A stretch of 10,225 bases of DNA, taken from positions 1 through 10,225 of the forward strand of contig JAGOBX010000087.1 of the NCBI GenBank assembly GCA_017999075.1. The letters are read 5' to 3'. Source of the stretch: Candidatus Babelota bacterium (GTDB lineage: Bacteria > JAGOBX01). The notes beneath the pieces are model-generated. The model made no database searches. It saw only the letters and a list, made by a program, of their open reading frames with translations, and had not been told where the DNA came from. Shown piece by piece: positions 1-7,018 of this stretch (position 1 is the stretch's first letter; each line of letters begins with the position of its first letter). Both the position numbers and the translations under genes were made by a program.

Positions 1-51
1 GCTGAAAAAATTTATGATGGATATTTGGATATACAGGATAATTTTATATGA
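1..51 (+). CDS. 3' end of an unidentified CDS upstream of hisD
   Basis: Frame 1 is open from the window edge and ends at TGA 49-51, giving 16 residues ending in DIQDNFI. The stop overlaps the hisD start as ATGA, the usual arrangement for translationally coupled genes in an operon. This suggests that a real upstream gene ends here and is transcribed together with hisD. Sixteen residues are too few to name the product. An upstream histidine gene such as hisG would be a natural neighbour, but nothing in this tail shows it. Confidence 0.55.
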   Translation, partial: AEKIYDGYLDIQDNFI

Positions 52-1316
52 TAATCCAAAACATTAAATCTGTAAAAGATTTGATTTTAAAGCGGTTTGA
101 ACTTAGTGATGAAACTGTTGTAAAAAAAGTTTCTGAAATATTGAGTGAAGTTAAAAAAAAAGGCGATACAGCATTAATTAATTTTACAGAATTGTTTGAT
201 AAGGTAAAAATAAAATCAATAAAAGTTTCTGAATATGAAATTGAAGAAGCTGTAAAATCTGTTGATGATAATTTTAAAGGGATTATATCTAAAATTATTA
301 AAAATATTGAGAATTATCAGCGCAATACTTTGCCTAAATCATGGATAATTAATGAAAACGGTTCTGTTCTCGGAGAACTTGTGAATCCGCTTGAAAGCGT
401 TGGACTTTATATTCCGGGCGGCACTGCTCCTTTGATTTCCACTATACTTATGAGCGCAGTTCCTGCGCGTATTGCAGGAGTTAAAAATATTTATTTATGT
501 ACTCCGCCTGATAAAACCGGTGCGGTAAACAAATATATGCTTGCAGCAGCGGCAATGTGTAATGTTAACGGGATATTTAAAATTGGCGGAAGTCAGGCTG
601 TAGCTGCTTTGGCGTATGGCACTGAAACTGTTCCCAAAACAGATAAAATAATAGGTCCTGGAAATATATATGTAACAATAGCTAAAAAACTTGTTTATGG
701 TGAAGTTAATATTGATATGATAGCAGGACCAAGTGAAATATTGATTTATTGCGATGATTCTGCAAATTCAGATTATGTTATTGCTGATCTGCTGTCTCAG
801 GCGGAACACGATGTTATGGCTTCATCTTATCTTGTGACTACTTCAAAAAGAATTGCGGAAGAGGTATATTCTAATATTTATAAAAAGGCTTCAAAGCTTA
901 AAAGATTTAGTTTTATTGAAGAATCCTTGAAAAAAAACGGCAGGATTTTTTTGACTGAAGAAGAAGATACCGCAATTGAAATAATAAATAAAATTGCGCC
1001 TGAACATTTGGAAATTTGCGTTAAACAGCCTGAATACGTGATTCGCCGGATTAAAAATGCCGGCGCGATATTTGTTGGTAATTATACTCCTGAACCCATA
1101 GGTGATTATTTTGCCGGACCAAGCCATATTTTGCCAACGTCCGGAACTTCAAAATTTTATTCGCCGGTTTCAGCAGATACTTTTGTAAAAAAAACAAGTT
1201 TGATTTCTTATTCAAAAAAAATGTTTATGGATTCTGCTGCAGATATTATTAAATTCGCAGAACTTGAAGAATTATCCGCTCATGCAGAGTCAATTAAAGA
1301 GAGACTGACAGAATAA
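48..1316 (+). CDS. hisD: Histidinol dehydrogenase
   Basis: Catalyses the last two steps of histidine biosynthesis, oxidising L-histidinol through histidinaldehyde to L-histidine with two NAD+; cytoplasmic, Zn-dependent and homodimeric in the known family. The 422-residue length is normal. The family signature around IDMIAGPSEILI lies at 222-233, and the conserved YIPGGTAPL at 121-129. The residues equivalent to the E. coli zinc ligands are all present (Gln251 and His254 in QAEHD, Asp353 in GDYFAGPSH, His412 near the C terminus), as is the catalytic pair Glu319-His320 in APEH. The ATG at 48 has AGGA nine bases upstream and overlaps the stop of the preceding gene, so translation is probably coupled. 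No other his gene follows: the next gene, 89 bases on, is a methyltransferase. An enzyme with all its catalytic residues is predicted. Confidence 0.97.
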   Translation: MIIQNIKSVKDLILKRFELSDETVVKKVSEILSEVKKKGDTALINFTELFDKVKIKSIKVSEYEIEEAVKSVDDNFKGIISKIIKNIENYQRNTLPKSWIINENGSVLGELVNPLESVGLYIPGGTAPLISTILMSAVPARIAGVKNIYLCTPPDKTGAVNKYMLAAAAMCNVNGIFKIGGSQAVAALAYGTETVPKTDKIIGPGNIYVTIAKKLVYGEVNIDMIAGPSEILIYCDDSANSDYVIADLLSQAEHDVMASSYLVTTSKRIAEEVYSNIYKKASKLKRFSFIEESLKKNGRIFLTEEEDTAIEIINKIAPEHLEICVKQPEYVIRRIKNAGAIFVGNYTPEPIGDYFAGPSHILPTSGTSKFYSPVSADTFVKKTSLISYSKKMFMDSAADIIKFAELEELSAHAESIKERLTE

Positions 1317-1325
1317 AAAATTATT

Positions 1326-1352
1326 TTGAATTATAGTATTGCTTTTTATTAT
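1326..1352 (+). promoter_or_regulatory. Possible sigma-70 promoter for the methyltransferase-GT2-phosphatase group
   Basis: TTGAAT at 1326-1331 and TATTAT at 1347-1352 are separated by 15 bases, slightly short of the optimum. The site lies in the 89-base gap after hisD, about 85 bases before the preferred methyltransferase start. In DNA this AT-rich such matches arise easily by chance, so this is only a candidate. The gap also holds a weak stem (AAAGC 1378-1382 with GC-TTT 1391-1396, one bulged base) followed by T8, which could instead act as a weak terminator. Confidence 0.22.
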
Positions 1353-1422
1353 TGATGTTTTATGGAATTTAGCTGAGAAAGCCGGATGAAGCGTTTTGAT
1401 TTTTTTTGGAATTGTCCAGCTT

Positions 1423-1427
1423 GAGGA
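1423..1427 (+). promoter_or_regulatory. Shine-Dalgarno site favouring the TTG 1439 start
   Basis: GAGGA at 1423-1427 lies 11 bases before an in-frame TTG at 1439. The upstream in-frame TTG at 1406 has no purine-rich site before it, and TTG 1421 has only GGA at 1408-1410. No in-frame ATG occurs until more than 120 codons later, inside the methyltransferase fold, so the gene must use a non-ATG start. This site best decides which. Confidence 0.45.
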
Positions 1428-1438
1428 TTGACATAAAA

Positions 1439-2281
1439 TTGGATATAAGAAATATTGATTCTTACAACAAATCTTATTTGGAAGGACTTGAACGTTCATC
1501 GCAGTTTTCTTATTCTGCCCAATATTTCTGGTGGAAAAAATATTCTGTACTTGAAAAAATTGTAAAAAAAATTGTGTCTGAAAATTTTTCTAAATCAGAT
1601 ACGGTCAGAATACTGGATATAGGCTGTCAAATAGGACATGATATATTCAAATTATCTGAGGAACTCAGAGAATATAAAATAGAATGGTACGGATTTGATG
1701 TGAACCCTGATTTTTTGAAAATATCAAATCTGCGCAAAGTTATTCATGGTGAACATAAATATTTCTTTTTTGTTTCCTCGGTAGAACAGACATCAAGTAA
1801 AAATCGAAAATTTGATATGATTATATGTTCAGAAGTTCTTGAACATATTAATGAAACAGAGGATTCTGCAAGCAATTTGAGGAATCTTTTGAAAATAAAT
1901 TCCTTTTTAATAATTTCAACTCCGAATGTGACAAACTATAGTTTTATTTTGTGTAAAATTATAGCAAAAAAATTTTTAAAAAAAATTAATACTCAATTTT
2001 TAGAGGAATCTAAAAAAGAATTTTTATATAAAACCAAGGTTGAAGTTAAACAAGAAGAAAATCATATTAACCTTAAAAATATGGATGATTGGAAAAAAAT
2101 TTTTATAAATTCCGGATTTACAATTCTTGACTGCAGACGGGGTTCAATGTTTTACGGTTCAAAATATATTGACAAACATCCGGTTATATTTATTATAATA
2201 ACATTTTTTGATATAATATTTGATATAATTCCGTGTTTTAAAAAATGGTCTTATAATTTTTTTTTAGTAATGAAAAATTAA
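1439..2281 (+). CDS. Class I SAM-dependent methyltransferase, hydrophobic C-terminal segment
   Basis: Predicted S-adenosylmethionine-dependent methyltransferase of the Methyltransf_11/23 type, substrate unknown. Numbering from TTG 1439 (280 residues), motif I is LDIGCQIG at 59-66, the ribose-binding acidic residue is Asp87 in YGFDVN, the post-II motif is CSEVLEH at 130-136, and STPN closes the next strand at 160-163. A very hydrophobic stretch at about 249-265 near the C terminus may anchor the protein to the membrane, which would suit a lipid-linked sugar or quinone-like substrate. The reading frame opens at 1400 and could start at TTG 1406, adding 11 residues; I prefer 1439 because of GAGGA at 1423. 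The gene is followed after 30 bases by a DPM1-like glycosyltransferase and then a KdsC-like phosphatase, so a role in surface glycan synthesis is inferred. The fold assignment is firm; the substrate is not. Confidence 0.85.
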   Translation: MDIRNIDSYNKSYLEGLERSSQFSYSAQYFWWKKYSVLEKIVKKIVSENFSKSDTVRILDIGCQIGHDIFKLSEELREYKIEWYGFDVNPDFLKISNLRKVIHGEHKYFFFVSSVEQTSSKNRKFDMIICSEVLEHINETEDSASNLRNLLKINSFLIISTPNVTNYSFILCKIIAKKFLKKINTQFLEESKKEFLYKTKVEVKQEENHINLKNMDDWKKIFINSGFTILDCRRGSMFYGSKYIDKHPVIFIIITFFDIIFDIIPCFKKWSYNFFLVMKN

Positions 2282-2311
2282 TTTGGTAATTATCCGGAGA
2301 TAAAAATAAAA

Positions 2312-3031
2312 ATGACTGAAAAATTAAAAAAATTAGTAGTTATACCTACATATAATGAAAAAGAAAATATTTACAAATTGATTGATTTGATAGTTAATCT
2401 TGATTATGAATTCAATGTTTGTATTGTTGATGATAATTCACCTGACGGAACTTCGGGAATAGTAGAACAAATGAAAAAAGAACATTTGAAAAAAGAACAG
2501 ATCCATTTGATAAAGAGAACCGGAAAACTTGGGCTTGGCACAGCATATAAAACAGGAATTAAATACGGATTATCTAATGGGTTTGAAATTATTTTTACAA
2601 TGGATGCTGATTTTTCGCATCATCCGAAATACCTTCCTGATTTTCTTGTTAAACTTAAAGAAAATGATATAGTTATAGGTTCCAGATATGTTCCTGGCGG
2701 AGGTACTGTTAATTGGGGTATGCATAGAAAAATTTTAAGCGGCAGCGCGAATTTATTTGCCAAATTTATGCTTGGTTTAAAGAGTAACGATAATACTGCC
2801 GGATATAGAGGTTACCATAAAAAAGTTTTTGACAAAGTCAATCTTGATATAATTTTATCAGAAGGATATTCTTTTCTGGTGGAAATGATTTTCAGATGCA
2901 GTCAGCAGAATTTTCTTATTGGAGAAACTCCTATAATATTTGTTGATAGAGAAAAAGGTTCGTCAAAAATCAGCAAACAGGAAATTTTTAAAGCTATAAA
3001 AACTATATTCAGATTGAAATTTACAAAATAA
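2312..3031 (+). CDS. DPM1-like polyprenol-phosphate glycosyltransferase (GT2)
   Basis: Family 2 glycosyltransferase close to dolichyl/polyprenyl-phosphate mannosyltransferases, which move a hexose from a nucleotide sugar to a polyprenyl phosphate at the inner face of the cytoplasmic membrane. The motifs run in order: IPTYNE at 11-16, VDDNSPDGT at 39-47, the DAD metal site at 98-100 in MDADFSHHP, IGSRYVPGG at 122-130, DNTAGYRGY at 160-168, and REKGSSKIS at 213-221. At 239 residues it is the catalytic domain only: it lacks the C-terminal membrane segments of fused DPM or GtrB-type enzymes, so it would need peripheral membrane attachment. ATG 2312 has GGAG 12 bases upstream, a little far. The stop is one base from the next gene. 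Donor sugar and acceptor cannot be read from sequence: mannose is the family norm, glucose or an amino sugar is possible. Confidence 0.9.
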   Translation: MTEKLKKLVVIPTYNEKENIYKLIDLIVNLDYEFNVCIVDDNSPDGTSGIVEQMKKEHLKKEQIHLIKRTGKLGLGTAYKTGIKYGLSNGFEIIFTMDADFSHHPKYLPDFLVKLKENDIVIGSRYVPGGGTVNWGMHRKILSGSANLFAKFMLGLKSNDNTAGYRGYHKKVFDKVNLDIILSEGYSFLVEMIFRCSQQNFLIGETPIIFVDREKGSSKISKQEIFKAIKTIFRLKFTK

Positions 3032-3032
3032 T

Positions 3033-3569
3033 ATGATGAGAAAATTGAAAAAAAAACTTGATTGGAAAAAAATCAGACTTGTGATTTTGGATGTTGACGG
3101 AGTTTTAACTAATGGCCATATTACATATAATTCTGATGGAACTGAAAGTAAAACTTTTAGTGTAAAAGACGGCAGAGGTATAATTGAAGCACAATTGTGC
3201 GGTATAGAATTCGGAATAATAACGGCTCGTGAATCAAATACTGTTTCGAGGCGGGCTAAAGATTTAAATATAAAGTATGTATATCAGAATTCTAAAAACA
3301 AACTTGAAGCTTTAAACGAAATTATAAAAAAATACGGTTTTTTTCCTGAAGAAATATTGTATATCGGAGATGAAGTTATAGATATTCCGGTAATGATTAG
3401 AGTAGGAATATCAGCAACAGTGAATGATTGCGCACGTGATGTAATAAAGGCTGCTGATTACAGATCTTCAAAGAATGGAGGAGACGGCGCAGTTCGTGAA
3501 ATACTCGAATATTTGCTGAAAAAACAAAATAAATGGGATAAGAATATAAAAAAATATTTTACGAAATAA
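3033..3569 (+). CDS. kdsC: KdsC-like HAD phosphatase (probable Kdo-8-phosphate phosphatase)
   Basis: HAD-superfamily phosphatase of the KdsC type, which removes phosphate from 3-deoxy-D-manno-octulosonate 8-phosphate before CMP-Kdo formation for the LPS inner core. HAD motif I is DVDGVLT at 20-26 with nucleophile Asp20 and acid/base Asp22. Motif II is Thr64 in IITARES, the motif III lysine is probably Lys90, and motif IV is GDEVID at 112-117, where the family more often has GDD. The family tail GGxGAVRE is present at 149-156. At 178 residues the length is normal for this cap-less subfamily. Two ATGs at 3033 and 3036 are possible starts with no clear ribosome site, so reinitiation from the upstream gene one base away is likely. 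Related C0-type HADs act on N-acylneuraminate-9-phosphate, so the substrate is inferred; lpxK elsewhere in the window supports Kdo. Confidence 0.88.
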   Translation: MMRKLKKKLDWKKIRLVILDVDGVLTNGHITYNSDGTESKTFSVKDGRGIIEAQLCGIEFGIITARESNTVSRRAKDLNIKYVYQNSKNKLEALNEIIKKYGFFPEEILYIGDEVIDIPVMIRVGISATVNDCARDVIKAADYRSSKNGGDGAVREILEYLLKKQNKWDKNIKKYFTK

Positions 3570-3619
3570 ATTTTATAATACGATTTCTAAACTGAAAATT
3601 TAAGTTTTAATATATACCT

Positions 3620-4090
3620 TTAAGTTTTTTTTCTTATATTAACCAATACTCCGCGGACAATTTTTAAAAATTCTTCTTCGTCATAGGGTTTTACAATATA
3701 TGCGGTAATTCCCATTTTAAGAAAATCAACAACTGTATGTTTGTCTGAAGTGGAAGTAACCATGATTACAGGAATATTTTTTAAAACACCTGCTTCTTTT
3801 CCTTTACAATAAAAATCTTTTCCGTTTAAAACAGGCATTTCAATGTCAAGGAAAATCATTTTTATTCCGGGAAATCTCCCTAACATTACAAAAGCTTCTA
3901 CTCCGTTATTTGCTTCAATAAAATCGAATAACGGGTTATCTTCGAGTTTGTGAATGATAGTCCGTCTTGCCATAGGAGAATCATCAACAATAAGTATCTG
4001 AATTTTTGGCTGGGCAGAAGCATCAAGATATTCAATTTCTTTTAATATTTTTTCAATCTGCGCATTCATAGAATCAATATTATCGCTCAT
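3620..4090 (-). CDS. Single-domain CheY-like response regulator
   Basis: Receiver domain protein with no output domain. The phosphorylation pocket is complete: Asp36-Asp37 in LIVDDSP, phospho-acceptor Asp82 in FLDIEMP, Thr112 in MVTST, and Lys134 in YIVKPYD. Tyr131 sits where CheY has its switch aromatic. About 30 residues precede the receiver and are predicted to form a short charged helix (MNAQIEKILKEIEYL, 8-22), unusual for plain CheY. The ATG at 4090 is fixed by GGAGG (complement of 4098-4102) seven bases upstream, the strongest ribosome site in the window. No histidine kinase or chemotaxis gene is adjacent, so it is an orphan here; it probably passes phosphate or binds a partner protein. 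It follows the cupin gene by 52 bases and may share its transcript or use the weak promoter at 4113-4139. Confidence 0.92.
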   Translation of the reverse strand: MSDNIDSMNAQIEKILKEIEYLDASAQPKIQILIVDDSPMARRTIIHKLEDNPLFDFIEANNGVEAFVMLGRFPGIKMIFLDIEMPVLNGKDFYCKGKEAGVLKNIPVIMVTSTSDKHTVVDFLKMGITAYIVKPYDEEEFLKIVRGVLVNIRKKT

Positions 4091-4112
4091 AAAAATTCCT
4101 CCATTATATTGT

Positions 4113-4139
4113 CTTATATAATAAAATCCAATGTTTCAA
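4113..4139 (-). promoter_or_regulatory. Possible promoter for the response regulator
   Basis: On the minus strand TTGAAA (complement of 4134-4139) and TATAAG (complement of 4113-4118) are 15 bases apart. A start just downstream would leave a short leader containing the strong GGAGG site. A second match, TTGGAT-17-TATAAT, would start transcription too close to the ATG to include that site, so it is less likely. AT richness makes both weak evidence. Confidence 0.25.
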
Positions 4140-4142
4140 AAA

Positions 4143-4466
4143 TTAAAGAGCGTAAAATTTATCTTTCGGAATGCTTGATGATTTTGTTATTGCAGTCACT
4201 GAATCCAATACTGCTTCAAAATCTGCTTGTTCACCTGGTTCTATTAATATTATATCTCCATGAAAAAAATCTTTCCCATTAATTCTTATGTGGCCGGAAA
4301 TAACTGCTATGATTTCGGCGCATACTTGATGATAATGTTTTTCATAATAAGTCCCTGCTTTATCGAATTTTACAGCAGATTCGAATTCGGTTGTTTTATA
4401 AATTGCTTTTTCAAAATTACCTATATACCAGCCTTTAATGGTATCGCTGAGTTTTTTAGTAATCAT
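4143..4466 (-). CDS. Small single-domain cupin protein
   Basis: Cupin beta-barrel of about 107 residues from ATG 4466; an in-frame GTG at 4475 would add three residues, and neither start has a visible ribosome site. Numbering from the GTG, cupin motif 1 matches G(X)5HXH(X)4E(X)6G exactly with Gly41, His47, His49, Glu54 and Gly61. Motif 2 is GDIILIEPGEQADF at 73-86 and lacks the usual histidine. Only three of the four classical metal ligands are therefore present, which suggests altered metal binding or a ligand-binding role. From memory, the C-terminal pattern with DK and an aromatic (IPKDKFYAL) resembles small cupins found near nucleotide-sugar genes. It lies 107 bases after the propeller lipoprotein and 52 before the response regulator. 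The fold is secure; the function is unknown. Confidence 0.8.
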   Translation of the reverse strand: MITKKLSDTIKGWYIGNFEKAIYKTTEFESAVKFDKAGTYYEKHYHQVCAEIIAVISGHIRINGKDFFHGDIILIEPGEQADFEAVLDSVTAITKSSSIPKDKFYAL

Positions 4467-4573
4467 ATAATACACTTAATTCAAATATTTTTTTTTGAAA
4501 ATATCAAATCGGAAAATTAATTTATTTTTAAACATAATTGTTAATTTGTTTAAAGTTTGTTGACTGTATTCAG

Positions 4574-5911
4574 TTATTTTCTGGCTAATCTGAATAATCC
4601 GTCATCAGTTCCAATCCATATATAATAAGGATCTAAAAACAATTCTGTGAAATGAGTAAAATCTGTTCTGAATTTATCGTTTAAATCTTTTTTGTCGTTT
4701 ATAACCCATTTGCGGCTTAAAGAATCATATTCGAGAAAACCTGTTTCTGTTGAAATCCAGATTTTATTATTATCTTTAGCAAGGGAATATACTGTGTTTA
4801 AATAATTTTCGCTGTTTCTGTTTTTAGCAGGAAAATTAGATTTCTTGTGTATTTCCCAGTAATCCGTATGTCTGTTATAATAACTTATTTCATCAATATT
4901 TTCAATTAGAAAATTGTTGAATTCGTCTATTAAAACTTTTTTTATAATTTTGTTGCCGAGATAATTTGCCAAATCAAATTCATACCATTCGCTGTTTAAT
5001 TTTTTATACTGCCAGATGCCGACATCGCTTTTAAACCACACATAAGTATCATCATTGGAAACTAAACTCATATAATTGCAGGAAAAATCATTGGGTTTCC
5101 AGGTTTTCCAGATATCTCTTAGTTTATCATAAATTATTATATTGCAATTAAATGTTATGAACCATACATAATCAGGATAAACAATTATTTCAGCGATTTC
5201 TGATGTTTCAAAAACATTAGATGAAGCGCGTTCAGAATAAGGTTCAGACCATATTTCTCGTTTCATATCGAATTTTTTTATTTTGTCTGAGAATCCGAAC
5301 CATATTTCCTGATGTTCTTCGTCTGCATTAATACACAAAATATTAGTGTCCTGAATTTCTTCTTTAAAAGTAGAATATAACCACGTAAAAACAGGTTTAT
5401 TGAATTTATATAACCGTATTTTATCAAAATCAATTTTTTTAAAATAGTAATATTCTTTCTTATTATACTTAGGAGATAACTCCTGAATTAAATCCATGTC
5501 AAAATAAGTTCGAAGCGATTTTTTTACGGATTTGTCTTTATAATTGAAAATATACCATCCGGAATCATAAAATTTTCTTGTTTCTTCGAGATATATCCAG
5601 AGATTGTCGTCAACGATTTTCATAATCCCGACGTTTGCATTAGGAATGAATAATTCGAAATCTGAAAAAATTGTATTAATTTTTATTGTTTCATCAGATA
5701 TGATATTAAGATTATCCGCAATTTTTTTCTGAGGAGTGATTTTATCACTGAAAAATACTGGTGTTTTTTTTGGCTGATTTACTTTTATTTCAACTTCTTT
5801 CTGGCCTCCGATAACTATCGGTGATTTAAAATCCTGATCAGTAGTTTTACATGATTGAAAAAAAATCAGGACTGAAAATACTGCAATTACCTTTAAATAT
5901 ATTGATTTCAT
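4574..5911 (-). CDS. Lipoprotein with beta-propeller repeats (Reg_prop-like)
   Basis: I do not recognise a named family member. The N terminus is a short basic and hydrophobic signal ending in FFQSC, with Cys21 the likely lipidated residue; the lipobox is loose (Phe at -3), so lipidation is probable rather than certain. A low-complexity linker follows to about residue 95. The rest contains repeats of a V/I-W-hydrophobic strand, then YD or FD, then W, at about 203-224, 249-271, 291-312, 334-355, 384-405 and 431-445, with degenerate units at about 104-122 and near 177. The 42-50 residue spacing fits a roughly seven-bladed propeller like the periplasmic sensor domains of hybrid two-component proteins, but there is no kinase part. 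AAGGA lies nine bases before ATG 5911, and the gene starts two bases after lpxK stops, so it is surely co-transcribed. A cell-surface or periplasmic binding role is inferred. Confidence 0.8.
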   Translation of the reverse strand: MKSIYLKVIAVFSVLIFFQSCKTTDQDFKSPIVIGGQKEVEIKVNQPKKTPVFFSDKITPQKKIADNLNIISDETIKINTIFSDFELFIPNANVGIMKIVDDNLWIYLEETRKFYDSGWYIFNYKDKSVKKSLRTYFDMDLIQELSPKYNKKEYYYFKKIDFDKIRLYKFNKPVFTWLYSTFKEEIQDTNILCINADEEHQEIWFGFSDKIKKFDMKREIWSEPYSERASSNVFETSEIAEIIVYPDYVWFITFNCNIIIYDKLRDIWKTWKPNDFSCNYMSLVSNDDTYVWFKSDVGIWQYKKLNSEWYEFDLANYLGNKIIKKVLIDEFNNFLIENIDEISYYNRHTDYWEIHKKSNFPAKNRNSENYLNTVYSLAKDNNKIWISTETGFLEYDSLSRKWVINDKKDLNDKFRTDFTHFTELFLDPYYIWIGTDDGLFRLARK

Positions 5912-5913
5912 AA

Positions 5914-7017
5914 TTATTCGTCCTTCAAATAATGTGTGATAGTATTTTTAAAATTTTGTTCGTCTTCAATTTCCATATCAATTACAGTATATAATATGTT
6001 ATTAAAATAATCAAACTTATCTTTTAGTTTGACCGCATCTTTATACGTTGTTATTACAAAATCGGAAATTTTACAGAATAATTGAATACGTTTAATATCA
6101 ACCGGATTATAATTATGGTGATCAGGAAATTTTATAAAATTAATTGATTTAGGATTGAAACTGGATTTTACCATATCTTTGAATTTTTTTATATTACCTA
6201 TTCCTGCAAACAATGTTATGGTTTTATGTTCAATCTCTGAAAAATCTACTTTCATATCGTCTGATAGCCTGTGAAGTGATGATAACTTGTAATTACTGAA
6301 AAAAATAGGAACACTGTTATTATAGAATCTGATTAAATCAATAAGATGTTTATTTACCTCTGCTGATTCGATCTTATTAATGACGCAAATGTCTGCTTTA
6401 TTAATTGATTCAGGCATGTCTCTTAGAATTCCTGCTGGAAACAATCTGTATAATTTTAAATCTACTGTTCCGTCAAACATAAGTATTTCAATATCTTTAT
6501 GAAGATTAATCCGCTGAAATCCGTCATCAAGCAGAATAGTTTCTGGTTCGAAAAGTTTAATGGCCGCTTTAATTGCCTTAATTCTGTTTTTGTTTACTAT
6601 GATAGGTATCTTGCGCAATTTAAGCGCAAGCATATAAGGCTCATCTCCGGCTTCAACTTGTTTAATAAGCAAATCTCTGCCGTTAGTAACAATTCTGACT
6701 CTGTTATCATCTTTGGTTTTGCTTCCGTACCCGCGCGATACAATAGAAGTTTTGATATTCAAATCAGTCATTAATTTTGACAAATATTCAACCATCGGAG
6801 TTTTTCCTGTGCCTCCGACAGTTATATTACCAACACTGATTATACGGCAATTTTCAAATTTTTTTACAGGTATTATCTTATATTCCGCTGATTTATTTCT
6901 TATAAATATAATTAAATAATACGCCGCTGAAAATATTTTCAGTATAAAATATATAAAACCTGATTGCGCGGATATGTGTTTTTGCCAGATAAACTCGAGT
7001 TTACGGGAATTTTTCAT
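5914..7017 (-). CDS. lpxK: Tetraacyldisaccharide 4'-kinase (lipid A)
   Basis: Phosphorylates the 4' position of the tetraacyldisaccharide-1-phosphate precursor, forming lipid IVA, with ATP at the inner face of the cytoplasmic membrane (Raetz pathway). At 367 residues it is slightly longer than typical. An N-terminal hydrophobic helix at about 20-40 is the expected membrane anchor. The characteristic Walker A is GNITVGGTGKTP at 63-74, followed by RGYG at 95-98, GDEPYMLA at 124-131, LDDGFQR at 163-169 (usually DDGFQH) and FPAGILRD at 193-200. ATG 7017 begins one base after the PfkB stop without a clear ribosome site, consistent with coupling, and the lipoprotein gene follows after two bases. 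Together with the KdsC-like gene it shows that the organism makes Kdo-lipid A. No other lpx gene is in the window. Confidence 0.95.
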   Translation of the reverse strand: MKNSRKLEFIWQKHISAQSGFIYFILKIFSAAYYLIIFIRNKSAEYKIIPVKKFENCRIISVGNITVGGTGKTPMVEYLSKLMTDLNIKTSIVSRGYGSKTKDDNRVRIVTNGRDLLIKQVEAGDEPYMLALKLRKIPIIVNKNRIKAIKAAIKLFEPETILLDDGFQRINLHKDIEILMFDGTVDLKLYRLFPAGILRDMPESINKADICVINKIESAEVNKHLIDLIRFYNNSVPIFFSNYKLSSLHRLSDDMKVDFSEIEHKTITLFAGIGNIKKFKDMVKSSFNPKSINFIKFPDHHNYNPVDIKRIQLFCKISDFVITTYKDAVKLKDKFDYFNNILYTVIDMEIEDEQNFKNTITHYLKDE

Positions 7018-7018
7018 T

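Noticed and set aside
3599-3628. Direct repeat TTTAAGTTTT at 3599-3608 and 3619-3628
   Set aside because: Ten A/T-rich bases repeated twice in AT-rich DNA is expected by chance, and the second copy overlaps the receiver stop region.
4561-4576. Stem TGACTG/CAGTTA overlapping the lipoprotein stop codon, considered as a terminator
   Set aside because: Only six pairs including one G-U, and no U run follows on the minus strand.
3620-4576. Receiver plus cupin plus propeller lipoprotein as a split signalling system
   Set aside because: No histidine kinase or output protein is present, and the 52- and 107-base gaps do not demand a single unit; kept only as separate low-interest observations.
6499-6919. 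Plus-strand open frames of 91 and 68 codons opposite lpxK
   Set aside because: They lie antisense to a well-supported LpxK coding region, show no domain, and have no independent start signals.
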